DNA from: Roseiarcus sp963794655
Lineage (GTDB): Bacteria; Pseudomonadota; Alphaproteobacteria; Rhizobiales; Beijerinckiaceae
Reading direction: 5' to 3'
Length of the DNA: 64,000 bases
NCBI GenBank assembly: GCA_963794655.1
Contig: CAWCEV010000008.1
Span: forward strand, 1,178,001 to 1,242,000
Shown here: piece after piece, positions 42,046 to 52,118 of the stretch
How the letters are laid out: each line of letters opens with the position of its first letter
Numbering within the stretch: position 1 is the first letter of the stretch
Program-made: the position numbers and the translations under genes
Notes under the pieces: generated by a model
What the model saw: only the letters and a program-made list of their open reading frames with translations
Told to the model about the DNA's origin: nothing
The model's database searches: none

Positions 42046-43050
42046 ATGTTCAGGGCGGCCTATCGCAGAAACGACACTGAGCCTTTGGCGGGCCTCGGAC
42101 GGTCCCGTCGGGCGAAGGTGGGCGTCGTGCTCGGCGCGGGCGCGGCGCGCGGCTGGGCCCACATTGGCGCGATGCAGGAACTGGACGCGCTCGGATTCAG
42201 GCCGGACGTCGTGGTCGGCTCTTCGATCGGGTCGCTGGTGGGCGGCTGCTACGCGGCCGGACGGCTTGAGATGCTGGAGGCGTTCGCTCGATCGCTGACC
42301 AGGAGGCGGGTGCTCGGCCTCCTCGATTTCTCTTTTGCTGGCAGCGGCCTCATCGGCGGCGAGCGGCTCCGCGCAAGGCTCGAGGCGGCGCTCGGCGGGA
42401 TCCAGATCGAGGATTTGCCGATCAGATTCGCTGGAGTCGCGACAGAGATCGGCGACGGGCACGAGATCTGGCTCAGGCGGGGCTCCCTGGTCGATGCGAT
42501 CCGCGCCTCCTACGCGCTGCCCGGTGTATTCGATCCGGTCAAGATCGACGGGCGCTGGCTGTTCGACGGAGCCATTGTCAATCCGGTGCCGGTCAGCGTG
42601 GCGCGGGCGCTTGGCGCTGAGCGGGTCATTGCGCTCAATATATCGAGCGACGGCGTCGGCCGAGGCACGGCCCTTCAGGATCCGTTCGGCCGCATGGAGT
42701 CTCCGGAGGTGACCGAGGACCGCGCCAGCGACAGCAGCGGGGTGATCGCACGATGGTGGCGCGGGGGAGCGGTCTGGTCCCGCTCCGACGCCACCGCCGA
42801 TGCTTCGGCGCCGGGGCTCATGACGTCGATGGTGAGCGCGTTCGATATCCTGCAGGACCGCATCATGCGCTCGCGGCTGGCGGGGGATCCACCCGACGCC
42901 CTGGTGCAGCTCAAGGTCGGCAGGATCGGGATGTTCGAGTTTCATCGGGCCGACGAACTGATCCGTCTCGGCCGCGAAGCCGTCCGCAAGGCAGCCGCTG
43001 AAATCATGCGTGAGGCCGAACCGGCCCGAGTGGACGCCGCCGGGGCCTGA
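42046..43050 (+). CDS. Patatin-like phospholipase family protein
   Basis: The protein is 334 residues from ATG 42046; an ATG at 41959 would add an unrelated leader. The oxyanion-hole motif GAGAARGWAHIG is followed by the nucleophile elbow GSSIG and the catalytic Asp in DGAIVNPVP, forming the Ser-Asp dyad of patatin/RssA-type serine hydrolases acting on acyl lipids. The C-terminal part (HRADELIRLGREAVRKA) is typical of the bacterial NTE-like group. It converges on the CBS gene. Confidence 0.9.
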   Translation: MFRAAYRRNDTEPLAGLGRSRRAKVGVVLGAGAARGWAHIGAMQELDALGFRPDVVVGSSIGSLVGGCYAAGRLEMLEAFARSLTRRRVLGLLDFSFAGSGLIGGERLRARLEAALGGIQIEDLPIRFAGVATEIGDGHEIWLRRGSLVDAIRASYALPGVFDPVKIDGRWLFDGAIVNPVPVSVARALGAERVIALNISSDGVGRGTALQDPFGRMESPEVTEDRASDSSGVIARWWRGGAVWSRSDATADASAPGLMTSMVSAFDILQDRIMRSRLAGDPPDALVQLKVGRIGMFEFHRADELIRLGREAVRKAAAEIMREAEPARVDAAGA

Positions 43051-43069
43051 CGCCTCGGCGGCCCGGCAT

Positions 43070-43501
43070 TCAAGCGGTCGCGATATATTCGCGCAGAGCC
43101 TGGCGTTCGCTGTCGAGTGCGTTGACGTGCCGCTTGACGACGTCGCCGATCGAAATGATGCCGATCAGGCGTCCGCCCTCGACGACCGGAACATGGCGAA
43201 ACCGGCCGTCCGTCATTGTCTGCATGACATGCTCGATCGTGTCGTCGCGGGTCACCGTGATCACCTTCGGCGTCATGTGACGCGACACGGGATCGTCAAG
43301 CGCCGATGCTCCATACCTGCCGAGGACGCGAACCACGTCGCGCTCGGAAAGGATGCCGAGCACGCTCTGCGAAGCGTCCGAGACGACTACCGCTCCCACG
43401 CCCTTCGAGGCAAGGAGTTCCACAACTTCCTTCAGAGTGCGGTGCGGTTGGGTGGTGAAAACATCGCGCCCTTTGTCGTCGAGAATGCGCGCAACTGTCA
43501 T
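43070..43501 (-). CDS. CBS-domain pair protein
   Basis: The protein is 143 residues from ATG 43501 (MTVARILDDKGRDVFT). Two CBS domains are visible: LASKGVGAVVVSDASQSVLGILSERDVVR at residues ~30-60, and MTDGRFRHVPVVEGGRLIGIISIGDVVK at ~95-120. The HVPVVEGGRLIGIISIGD phrasing is characteristic of alphaproteobacterial stand-alone CBS proteins. Such pairs bind adenosyl nucleotides to sense energy status. No enzymatic domain is attached. Confidence 0.93.
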   Translation of the reverse strand: MTVARILDDKGRDVFTTQPHRTLKEVVELLASKGVGAVVVSDASQSVLGILSERDVVRVLGRYGASALDDPVSRHMTPKVITVTRDDTIEHVMQTMTDGRFRHVPVVEGGRLIGIISIGDVVKRHVNALDSERQALREYIATA

Positions 43502-43601
43502 CGCTGTCTCCCCTTTTTCAGGCGGTCTTGTGACGGGCCGCCGCGCAACGGTAGGATGCGCCCTCAATTGGGCGTGATCAAGTCCGTCCCAAATCGGAGA
43601 T

Positions 43602-44363
43602 CTAGCGTATTCCGGCGTCCACCAGGAAACATTGCTTTGTGATCATAGCGCTGTCGTCCGCGGCAAGAAACAACGCCATGCGCGCGATATCCTCAGGAAA
43701 CAGCGAGCGATCGAGGCACTGCCGGGCGCGAAAATCGGCGATGTCCTTCTCGCTCATCCACAGTCGGCGCTGCCGTTCCGTAATGACTGCGCCCGGCGCA
43801 ATGGCGTTGACGCGGATGTTGTCGGGTCCGAATTCGCGCGCGAGGCTTTTCGTGAGTCCGACGATCGCCGCCTTGGCTGCGGAATAGGCGGACATCCGGG
43901 CGAGTCCGATCATCCACGCGGTCGATGAAAAATTGACGATTGCGCCGCCCCCGAGTTCCCGCATCGACCGGCGCGCGATCTGCGCGGCGAAGAACTGGTG
44001 TTTGAGATTGAGCGCCATCGTCCGGTCCCAGTCCTCTTCGCTCGTCTCATCCGCATCCTGGCGCTGGTCGTTGGCGGCGTTGTTGATGAGAACGCCGATC
44101 GGCCCCAGCCGCTGCCGGACCTCTTCCATCGCCGCCTCGAGCGCCGCAATGTCGGTCAGATCACAATGGAGAAAGAGCGGCGGGGGGTGGGAGGCGCCGA
44201 TCTTGGCGACGAGATCCTTCGAGGCCTCGACGGCGATATCGGCGAACGCGACATTCGCCTTCTGGGCGGCGAAGGCCTCGACCATACCGGCGCCGATCCC
44301 CGAGCCGCCGCCGGTGATGAAGACGACCCGGTCAATAAGCGATGGGTAGCGGGCGAAGGACAT
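43602..44363 (-). CDS. Short-chain dehydrogenase/reductase, classical
   Basis: The protein is 253 residues starting MSFARYPSLIDRVVFITGGG. TGGGSGIGAGM binds NAD(P), NNAANDQ replaces the usual NNAG, and catalytic Ser/Tyr/Lys are in NFSSTAW and SAYSAAKAAIV. The length is normal. The substrate is unknown but probably a sugar or hydroxy compound. It is followed by the CBS gene on the same strand with a 100-bp gap. Confidence 0.9.
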   Translation of the reverse strand: MSFARYPSLIDRVVFITGGGSGIGAGMVEAFAAQKANVAFADIAVEASKDLVAKIGASHPPPLFLHCDLTDIAALEAAMEEVRQRLGPIGVLINNAANDQRQDADETSEEDWDRTMALNLKHQFFAAQIARRSMRELGGGAIVNFSSTAWMIGLARMSAYSAAKAAIVGLTKSLAREFGPDNIRVNAIAPGAVITERQRRLWMSEKDIADFRARQCLDRSLFPEDIARMALFLAADDSAMITKQCFLVDAGIR

Positions 44364-44801
44364 GCAAAGGCCTTTTCGTTGCGAGGTTGAGCAGCGAGGT
44401 CAAAGCGGGACGCCGAACCGCGCGAACTCGCCGGTGGCTTAGCTGCGGCGGCCAAACGGGCGCAAGTAGCAAAAAGCCCATGAAAATAAAATCACAGGTC
44501 ATTTGTCGGAAACAATCGAGCGTCGAGAGAGATTATGGGGTCCATCGGTTCAATCTTACGGCGGCGCGCGCTTGTCGGGACCAAGAACGGATTGTCCCGT
44601 TCGCTCGGTGGTAACGTTAATCGCCCATGATGGCGGAACGGGCGCGAGCGGCGGTTGGTTCAATGCGCGAACGCCCTTGCCGGGCCCGCTCATCGGAGGA
44701 AGACCCGGGCTCGACTTTTGGCGCCCAAACCTGTTCGATCCGGGGACGATCGGCAATTGTCCCTCCTCAACCAGGGGAAAAGCGTATTGGTGAATGGTTG
44801 G
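44364..44801. other. Divergent promoter region upstream of tamA
   Basis: This 438-bp gap lies between the SDR (minus) and tamA (plus). I see no gene. The sequence contains repeated TTGTC/GTCCC words (near 44572-44600 and 44752-44765) but no convincing promoter pair. Confidence 0.5.
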
Positions 44802-46784
44802 ATGTCGCGTCCCGATCGCGTGAGCGTGCGTGCCGTCGTCGCGTTGGCGGCGGCGCTCGTCGCGTCCGCCGACTGGGATAGCGCCCGGGCCTTCGACTTT
44901 TTCGGACTCTGGAGTTCGGACGATAGCCCGCCGCCGGTCTCGGCGACGGCGATTTCCTATCGCGTCACGGTTAACGTCGCTGGTGGCGACAAAGGGCTCA
45001 AGAGCGCCGTTCAGGACGCCTCGTCGCTCTACAAGCTCCGCCAGGACGCGCCACCCGACGGCGACGCGCTCGCCCGGCGCGCGCAAAGCGATTTCGGGCC
45101 GATCATCGATGCGCTGTGGGGCGCGGGCTACTATGACGCTGCCGTCATAATCTCGATCGACCGCGCCAGCATGAGCATCCTTTCCACCGACGTCGCGGGT
45201 TTTGCGCGCGCGGCTGAGGCTTACCGCAACCGCGCGCCAGCGCCCGTCTCGATCAACGTTGATCCGGGGCAGCTATTTAGCATCCACTCGGTCCGCGTGC
45301 TCGGTCCGGCTGGCGTGGAGTTTTCGGAGGCGGAATTACCGGCGCGTGTTGTCCGACTCAAGTCCGGCGACCCCGCCGCGGCCGCAGACCTGCGGGCGAC
45401 GCAGGCCCGGATCGTAGATTATTTTCGCAAGCAGGGGCGACCGCTGGCGAAGGTCGTCTCGATCGGCCCCGTCGTCGATCATGCCGCCCACGCGATGGAT
45501 GTGACGTTTACGGTCGATCCGGGGCCAGTCGCGCCGTTCGGCGAAGCGCCAATGAACGGGCCGCACGACTTCGATCCGGCCATCGCACGCTCGTTTCTCT
45601 ACATCTACCCCGGCGAGCCCTATTCGCCGCAGGCGGGGGCGGACGCCCGCAACTCGATCCGCCAAATCCCGGCGGTGGGGGGGGTGCGGATCACTGAGGG
45701 AACGTCGCTCGACGCCTATGGCCGGCTGCCGTATACGGTCGCAGTCGAGGATCGGCTGCCTTATGCCATCGGCGCCTCGGCAAAATATTCGACCACCAAC
45801 GGTCCGGCCGGCCAAGTCTATTGGGAGGACAGGAACGTCTTCGGCGGCGCCGAGAGGCTGCGCCTTCAGGCCGACGTTTTCTATGCGCCGCCCTGGTATG
45901 TGACCTCGCAGGACATCCGAAGCTTTTCAATCGACGACATCGGATGGCGCTTTGCCGCGAGTTTCCTCAAACCCGCCTTGTGGGGAACACCCAACGACCT
46001 CCTGATAGACGCCCTCGGCGAGCGCATGAGCACCAGCGGGGCCGGCTTTTTCGGCTACCAGGCGGAGGACGCCGACGTCACCGCTGCCTTGCGCCACCGC
46101 TTCAACCAGGATTTTTGGGTCCAGGCCGGAGTCGAGGCTCAGACCGGTGTCGCAACCGACGCCCTCGGGCGGGTCAACTACACGCTGATCGGCGTACCGG
46201 TCTCGGCCAATTACGACACGACCGACAGCAAGCTCGACCCGACGCGGGGCGTGCGGATGAACGCTTCGGTCGCCGGATTTCCGACCGCGTTCGGATCGAG
46301 CGTCGATCTCGTCCAGGCGAAGGCGCGCGCGTCCGCCTATTACTCGATTGATCCCGAATCGCGTTTCGTGCTCGCGGGCCTGGTCGGGGCCGGCGCGATG
46401 GGCGGCGCGGAGCTTGCGGACATTCCCGCCAATTGGCGTTTCTACGCCGGCGGTGGCGGCTCGGTGCGCGGCTACGCCTATAACAGCCTCGGACCCTATG
46501 GCCCCTTCGGCGCGGTGATCGGCGGCCGTAGCCTGTTCCAGATGTCGGCGGAGCTGAGAGTAAGAGTGACCGACACGATCGGAATCGTGCCGTTCTTCGA
46601 TGCGGGCAACGCCTATGCCTCGAATTTTCCGAATTTCAGCGCGCCGCTCTATAAGGCCGTCGGAGTCGGTCTGCGTTATTACACGGCGATCGGGCCGATC
46701 CGGGCCGACCTCGCCTTTCCGCTCCAACAGCGCCCCGGAACCGGGCGGGTCGCGTTCTATGTCAGCATCGGACAGGCTTTCTGA
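44802..46784 (+). CDS. tamA: TamA-like outer-membrane translocation protein (BamA/Omp85 family)
   Basis: The protein is 660 residues from ATG 44802 (MSRPDRVSVRAVVALAAALVA) with a signal peptide; GTG 44790 is an alternative start. POTRA-type repeats follow at ~45-330 (YRVTVNVAGGDKGLKSAV, INVDPGQLFSIHSVRVLG, VTFTVDPGPVAPFG). Then comes a C-terminal beta-barrel with the Omp85 motif GGGGSVRGYAYNSLGP, ending FYVSIGQAF. TamA works with TamB in outer-membrane protein or lipid transport. The next gene is tamB, one base after the stop. Confidence 0.93.
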   Translation: MSRPDRVSVRAVVALAAALVASADWDSARAFDFFGLWSSDDSPPPVSATAISYRVTVNVAGGDKGLKSAVQDASSLYKLRQDAPPDGDALARRAQSDFGPIIDALWGAGYYDAAVIISIDRASMSILSTDVAGFARAAEAYRNRAPAPVSINVDPGQLFSIHSVRVLGPAGVEFSEAELPARVVRLKSGDPAAAADLRATQARIVDYFRKQGRPLAKVVSIGPVVDHAAHAMDVTFTVDPGPVAPFGEAPMNGPHDFDPAIARSFLYIYPGEPYSPQAGADARNSIRQIPAVGGVRITEGTSLDAYGRLPYTVAVEDRLPYAIGASAKYSTTNGPAGQVYWEDRNVFGGAERLRLQADVFYAPPWYVTSQDIRSFSIDDIGWRFAASFLKPALWGTPNDLLIDALGERMSTSGAGFFGYQAEDADVTAALRHRFNQDFWVQAGVEAQTGVATDALGRVNYTLIGVPVSANYDTTDSKLDPTRGVRMNASVAGFPTAFGSSVDLVQAKARASAYYSIDPESRFVLAGLVGAGAMGGAELADIPANWRFYAGGGGSVRGYAYNSLGPYGPFGAVIGGRSLFQMSAELRVRVTDTIGIVPFFDAGNAYASNFPNFSAPLYKAVGVGLRYYTAIGPIRADLAFPLQQRPGTGRVAFYVSIGQAF

Positions 46785-46785
46785 G

Positions 46786-49700
46786 ATGCGGCGTCTCGTT
46801 CCCATAAGCGGCGTGGTGGCGCTGATTGTGGCGCTTCTTGCGCTCTGGCCCGCTGCCCGGGCGGCCGAGGACGACAGGGGCATTCTCGCCAATCTGCTTT
46901 CAAAGGCGCTGTCCTCGGATGCGACCAGCGTCTCGATCGGCGCGGTCGACGGCGCTTTGTCCTCCGACGCGTCGATCAGCGACATAGTCCTTTCCGACCG
47001 CAACGGGCCGTGGCTCAAGGTCGACAAGGTCCGGCTGATCTGGAACCGGCTCGCGTTGTTCAGCCGGCGGCTGGAAGTCGATCGGCTGACCGTCGGCCAC
47101 ATGCAGTTTCTGCGCCGGCCGCTGCCGTCGGAGACGCCGCCTCCTGCCGACGCGGGGCCGCGCTCCATCCTACCCCAATTGCCGCTCAAGGTGATCGTCA
47201 AGCAGTTCGGCGTGCAAGAGCTGTCGCTAGGCGAGCCGGTGGTCGGCGTCGCTGCCCGACTCGCGATCGAAGGCAAGGCGACGCTCGGACCGCCATCCGA
47301 GGGCCTGGACCTCAACCTGACCTCGAAGCGGCTCGACGCGCCGGGCGAGTTCAAGGCCGCCATGACCTATGTCCCGGCCACCGACAAGCTTATCGTCGCC
47401 GTGAATTCCGACGAGCCCGCGGGCGGAGTCTTCGCCCATCTCGCCAATCTTCCTGGCCTGCCGCCTGTGAAGCTCGCCCTCAACGGCTCCGGCGCGCTCG
47501 ACAATTTCGATGCAAAGCTCGATTTCGCCGCCGGACCGGACGTCTGGGCGCGGGGCGACGTCGTGGTCGTTCGCCAAAGCGTCGGGCGCAAACTTACGCT
47601 CGATGTCAACTCCCGCCTCGAAGGCATGACTCCCGCCATCATCCGCCCCGTCTTCGCCGGCGAGACGACGCTCAAGGGCGATCTCTTCTTCGACGACGAT
47701 TCCACGATTGCGACGCCCGGCCTTCACCTGGTCTCCGCCAATGCCCGCCTCGATATCGTGGGCGGCAGGTCGGCGGACGCGGTCGTTGGCCTCAAGATCC
47801 ACGCCGGCGCCATTCCGGGCGCGACTGAGATCGGCAAGCTCGACCTCAACGCATCGATTATCGGACCCGTGCTCAGCCCGGTCATCGAAGGCTCTTTCGA
47901 TGCCGGCGACATCCACGTCGATCAAGGCTCGCTCGATCATGTCTCGGCAAGCTTTCGCGCGGTCCCGAACGGGCCGCTCAACGAGGAGTCGACGCGGATC
48001 GCCTTTGAGGGCCAGGGGGCGATGAGGGGCCTTGCCCTCGCCGACGCTGCCCTTGCTCGCGCAATCGGAAGCCAGGCGAAGCTGGCGCTACACGGAACGG
48101 CGACCGCGGGCGGGGACGTATCGTTCGATACGCTTAGTCTGACGTCTCCTGATCTCGATGCGCGTTATTCGGGCCTCCTTACGCCGAAAAAGGTCCACGG
48201 CCGGCTGGAAGTTGAGGCGCGCGATCTCAGCCGCTTCGCACCGCTCGCCGGGGGCCCGCTCAAGGGCGAAGCGCGGGGAACCGCCGACCTCGACGGGGCC
48301 CCAAGCTATGGCGCGCTCACCGCTACGATCGACGCCCAGGCGACACATCTCGCGACCGCCTATCCGATGCTCGACCGCGCAACCGGCGGCGATCTTCGCG
48401 TGACTGGCGCGGCGCGCTCGACGACCGGCGGCGGCTTCGGTTTCACCGACCTCATCGCGACCGGGGCGCACGGCTCAGCAAAGCTCAACGGCGATTTCGG
48501 CCGCGAGAAGGTGAACCTCGACGCCAGCGTGGACCTGCCGCAGGCAAGCGTTCTCGATCCCCGGATCTCCGGCAAGGTCGGGATAGCCGCGACGTTGACG
48601 GGAAGGGCCGAAGATCTCAATGCCGCACTGAAGGCAAGTTTGGGCGAAGGCCGCCTGCTTGACCGCAAAACCTCCGGCCTCTCGCTCGAAGCCAGCGCGG
48701 CCCACATCACCGGGCAGGTCGAGGCGATGGCCTCGGCCTCCGGTGATATCGACGGCCACCAGCTGCAGGGCTCCGCGCATGTCGCCAAGACCTCCGACGG
48801 AGGCTGGCGCGCCAACAATCTCGCTCTCAGCCTCGCCTCGGTGCGGGTCGATGGCATTGTCGCAATCGACCGCGATCAGTTGGCGGATGGCGCCCTCAAT
48901 TTCACCGCTTCCAACCTCGACGATCTGTCGCCGCTCGTGCTCATGAAGATGAGCGGCGCGCTCCAGGCGAAGGTCAGCGCCTCGGCCGCCAATGGGAAGC
49001 AGGCGGTCGCTATCAATGCCCGCAGCGACCGAATGAGCGTCGGCGCAAACAAGTTTGAGGGCCTCAAGGTCGATCTTAAGGTCGGCGACCTCTGGGGCGC
49101 GCGAAGCGTGTCCGGCCTCGCAAGCCTCAGCCGCGCCGAAGTCGCCGGCCAATCCGTCTCCGACATCAGGCTGACCGCGACCGGACAAGGCGATTCGAGT
49201 GACCTCGACTTCAGCGGCTCCGTGCGCGGCCTTGCCTTCCAGGCGAGCGGGCACCTGCGAGGCGGCTCGCCGATCCGGCTCGACCTCGCGCGGTTCACCG
49301 CGCAGGGCGCGGGTCGAACGATTGCGCTCGCGGGCCCCGCCGCGTTCACCTATGGCAAGGACGGACTCGGCGTTCAGAACTTTACCCTACGCGTCGATGC
49401 CGGCCGCCTGTCTCTCTCCGGGCGCGCGGGGTCCACGCTTGATCTCCGCGCGACCGCGACGGCGCTGCCGCTTGCAGCGCTCGATCTCGTTTCGCCGGGC
49501 CTCGGGGCGTTAGGAACAGCCGACGGCGAAGCGACCATTGGCGGAACGCCAGGCGCTCCATCCGGCGACTGGCGCGTCCGGCTGGGTCAGGTGAGCCTTC
49601 CGCAGACGCGCAGCAACGCCTTGCCGCCACTTGACATCACAGGGGCGGGCCGTCTCGCTGGCGGACGGAGCTCGGTCGACCTCACCGCTACTGCGGGCGG

Positions 49701-51054
49701 GGCCAATTCCCTTCGCATGACCGGATCGGCGCCGCTCTCCAGCGACGGCCCGCTCGATCTCAAGCTTGACGGCCGGCTCGACGGCGGTCTCGCCAACAAT
49801 GTCCTGTCGCCATCCGGCCGTCGCGTGACTGGCGCAGTCACGCTGGCGCTCGGATTGCGCGGGACCATCGCGAAGCCTCAGGCACAAGGATCGGTGCGGC
49901 TCACGAACGGCGAATTCCGGGACGATCAGACAGGCTTCAGGATCACTGGAATCACCGGCGTGCTCATCGCCAAGGGGGACACGATCCGCATCGATCGGCT
50001 CGGCGGCTCGACGCCCGACGGCGGGTCGATCTCGGCTGCCGGCGACATGCGCTTCGATCCGACTGGCGGCTTTCCGGGCTCGATTCACGTGACCGGAAAA
50101 CACGCGCAGGTCGTGGCGAACAGCGTTGTGGCGGCTACAGCCGACCTTGCGCTCACCATCAATGGCAGACTCGCTCAGAAGCCTGATGTCGGCGGTCGGA
50201 TTACGATCAATTCAATGGACATCACTGTGCCAGATCGGCTCAGCAGCGTCTCCGCTCCCATTCCCGGCACGAAGCATGTCAATCCGACGCCGACTGCCGC
50301 GGCCCGCCTCGCCATGATCGCCAAAGCCAAATCCGCCGGCGGTCGGACGCCCTTGTTCGACGCGAACCTGAACCTCATCATTTCGGCGGCGAACCGCATT
50401 TTCGTCCGCGGCCGCGGCATCTATGCCGAGGTCGGCGGCGATCTCCATGTCGCCGGCTCGGCGCGCGATCCGCAGGTAACCGGCGGCTTCGACCTCTTGC
50501 GCGGCTCGCTGGCCCTGCTCGGCAAGCGTCTCGTCTTCACCCAGGGGCAGGTCCGCTTTCATGGGGACGTGATCCCCGAACTCAATCTCGTCGCCGAGAC
50601 ATCCGCGGCGGACGTCACGGCGCGCATCGCCGTGACCGGTCCCGCGACCCAGCCCAGCTTCGCGATCACCTCGCAGCCCAGCTTGCCGGAGGATGAAATT
50701 CTCTCCCGCATCCTGTTCCAGCGGCCATCCGGAAGCCTCTCGGGCTTCCAGGCGCTCGAGCTCGCCAACGCCGCCGCGACCCTTTCCGGAAATGTCGACG
50801 CCCTCGAGGGGCTGCGCAAAACGCTCGGCGTCAGCAGCCTGGACATCTCGACCAGCACGACCGGCGGCGCCCTGGTCGGTGCGACGCGCGCGATCAACGA
50901 CAGAATCAGCGTCGGCGTGACGACCGGAGCGCGGCCGCAGGACAATGGCGTCAACGTCGATCTTGACGTCACCCGTAATCTGCGGCTTCAGGCCGGCGTC
51001 GATGCAAGCGGAGGATCGAGCGCAGGCGTCGGAGCACAATGGGAGTACAAGTAG
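46786..51054 (+). CDS. tamB: TamB-like translocation/assembly module inner-membrane protein
   Basis: The protein is 1422 residues from ATG 46786 (MRRLVPISGVVALIVALLAL), one base after the tamA stop. An N-terminal membrane anchor leads to a very long beta-helical, repeat-rich periplasmic body. The C-terminal DUF490/TamB signature includes LRGSLALLGKRLVFTQGQVR, SQPSLPEDEILSRILF and GVNVDLDVTRNLRLQAGVD. TamB spans the periplasm to TamA and belongs to the AsmA-like group that may carry phospholipids. The pair is a complete tamAB unit. Confidence 0.94.
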   Translation: MRRLVPISGVVALIVALLALWPAARAAEDDRGILANLLSKALSSDATSVSIGAVDGALSSDASISDIVLSDRNGPWLKVDKVRLIWNRLALFSRRLEVDRLTVGHMQFLRRPLPSETPPPADAGPRSILPQLPLKVIVKQFGVQELSLGEPVVGVAARLAIEGKATLGPPSEGLDLNLTSKRLDAPGEFKAAMTYVPATDKLIVAVNSDEPAGGVFAHLANLPGLPPVKLALNGSGALDNFDAKLDFAAGPDVWARGDVVVVRQSVGRKLTLDVNSRLEGMTPAIIRPVFAGETTLKGDLFFDDDSTIATPGLHLVSANARLDIVGGRSADAVVGLKIHAGAIPGATEIGKLDLNASIIGPVLSPVIEGSFDAGDIHVDQGSLDHVSASFRAVPNGPLNEESTRIAFEGQGAMRGLALADAALARAIGSQAKLALHGTATAGGDVSFDTLSLTSPDLDARYSGLLTPKKVHGRLEVEARDLSRFAPLAGGPLKGEARGTADLDGAPSYGALTATIDAQATHLATAYPMLDRATGGDLRVTGAARSTTGGGFGFTDLIATGAHGSAKLNGDFGREKVNLDASVDLPQASVLDPRISGKVGIAATLTGRAEDLNAALKASLGEGRLLDRKTSGLSLEASAAHITGQVEAMASASGDIDGHQLQGSAHVAKTSDGGWRANNLALSLASVRVDGIVAIDRDQLADGALNFTASNLDDLSPLVLMKMSGALQAKVSASAANGKQAVAINARSDRMSVGANKFEGLKVDLKVGDLWGARSVSGLASLSRAEVAGQSVSDIRLTATGQGDSSDLDFSGSVRGLAFQASGHLRGGSPIRLDLARFTAQGAGRTIALAGPAAFTYGKDGLGVQNFTLRVDAGRLSLSGRAGSTLDLRATATALPLAALDLVSPGLGALGTADGEATIGGTPGAPSGDWRVRLGQVSLPQTRSNALPPLDITGAGRLAGGRSSVDLTATAGGANSLRMTGSAPLSSDGPLDLKLDGRLDGGLANNVLSPSGRRVTGAVTLALGLRGTIAKPQAQGSVRLTNGEFRDDQTGFRITGITGVLIAKGDTIRIDRLGGSTPDGGSISAAGDMRFDPTGGFPGSIHVTGKHAQVVANSVVAATADLALTINGRLAQKPDVGGRITINSMDITVPDRLSSVSAPIPGTKHVNPTPTAAARLAMIAKAKSAGGRTPLFDANLNLIISAANRIFVRGRGIYAEVGGDLHVAGSARDPQVTGGFDLLRGSLALLGKRLVFTQGQVRFHGDVIPELNLVAETSAADVTARIAVTGPATQPSFAITSQPSLPEDEILSRILFQRPSGSLSGFQALELANAAATLSGNVDALEGLRKTLGVSSLDISTSTTGGALVGATRAINDRISVGVTTGARPQDNGVNVDLDVTRNLRLQAGVDASGGSSAGVGAQWEYK

Positions 51055-51094
51055 TCTCTCGGATTGGTGCGCCCCGATTAAATCGAACGCGCGC

Positions 51095-51110
51095 GAGGCC
51101 CGAGGGCCTC
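51095..51110. terminator. Bidirectional hairpin between tamB and the IMPase gene
   Basis: GAGGCCC (51095-51101) and GGGCCTC (51104-51110) form a perfect 7-bp stem with a 2-nt loop in the 54-bp convergent gap, touching the stop codon of the minus-strand gene. There is no U tract. Confidence 0.5.
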
Positions 51111-51903
51111 AGCTGACCCCGCGCAGAAGTTCAAGCAATTCGCGATGCATGGTTTCGTTGCCGCAGCAGATCGAGCCTGTCTCGAGGTAGTTCGCCTCCC
51201 CGTCCGCGCCGGTGACAAAGCCGCCAGCCTCGCGGACCAGAAGCTCGCCAGCCGCAATGTCCCACGAATTGAGGCCGCGCTCCCAAAACGCGTCGAAGCG
51301 GCCGGCGGCGACGTAGGCGAGATCGAGCGCGGCGCACCCCATCCGGCGGACATTGACGACCTGCCCCATCACCGCGTGAAGCTCGGCCAAAAATCGCGGA
51401 TGCTGAGTCATTTTGCCGAGATGGGGGATGCCGCAGCCGAAAATCGCTTGCGACAACTCGCTGCGCCCGGCGACTCGCAGGCGGCGATTGCCGCCAAACG
51501 CGCCCTGCCCCTTCTCGGCGACAAACATGTCATCGTTGGCGGGATTGTAGACCACGCCGGCCACGATTTGCCCGTCACGCTCTAGCGCAATCGAAATGGC
51601 GAAGAGCGGGATCGCGTGCAGAAAGTTGGTCGTCGCGTCGAGAGGATCGATATGCCAAGTGTGGCTCTTGTCGGAGCCCTCGACCCGCCCGCTTTCCTCC
51701 ATGACGAACCCGTAGCCCGGGCGCGCTTTGGCCAGTTCCGCATAAAGGGTCTTCTCGGCGCGATTGTCTGCGAAACTGACGAAATCGCCCGGCCCTTTCA
51801 TCGACACCTGCAATTCGCCAACCTCGCCGAAATCGCGCTTCAAGCCCCGCCCGGCCTTGATCGCCGCGCTGGTCATCACAGTCATCAGGGCGGAGCGGAT
51901 CAT
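51109..51903 (-). CDS. Inositol monophosphatase family protein
   Basis: The protein is 264 residues. The metal-site motifs are present: EESG (motif I Glu), IDPLDATTNFLHAIP (motif II) and NSWDIAAGELLVREAGG (motif III). SuhB/IMPase enzymes dephosphorylate inositol-1-phosphate and similar substrates with Mg2+. The usual motif II reads DPLDG or DPLDS, with Gly after FLH; here both positions are Ala. The Asp residues are all retained. It converges on tamB and is divergent to fhs. Confidence 0.92.
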   Translation of the reverse strand: MIRSALMTVMTSAAIKAGRGLKRDFGEVGELQVSMKGPGDFVSFADNRAEKTLYAELAKARPGYGFVMEESGRVEGSDKSHTWHIDPLDATTNFLHAIPLFAISIALERDGQIVAGVVYNPANDDMFVAEKGQGAFGGNRRLRVAGRSELSQAIFGCGIPHLGKMTQHPRFLAELHAVMGQVVNVRRMGCAALDLAYVAAGRFDAFWERGLNSWDIAAGELLVREAGGFVTGADGEANYLETGSICCGNETMHRELLELLRGVS

Positions 51904-52118
51904 GAATTCTTTTCACTCGTGCGAGAAGCCGCCGGCTGGTTTATGGGAGCCGCGAGGCGGAGGCAAATTCGCGTTGGGTGACCTTGGGTTCGCAACGAAA
52001 TCACCGGCGAGGCGAATGGCCCCAGACGCCTCTGCCGGTATTCGCGCTTGCAAATCGCCGCGGAGCAGAGGATTCGTTGCCGTCGTCCGGCGAGCAGAGC
52101 TGCGGGGGTAAGTCTTTC

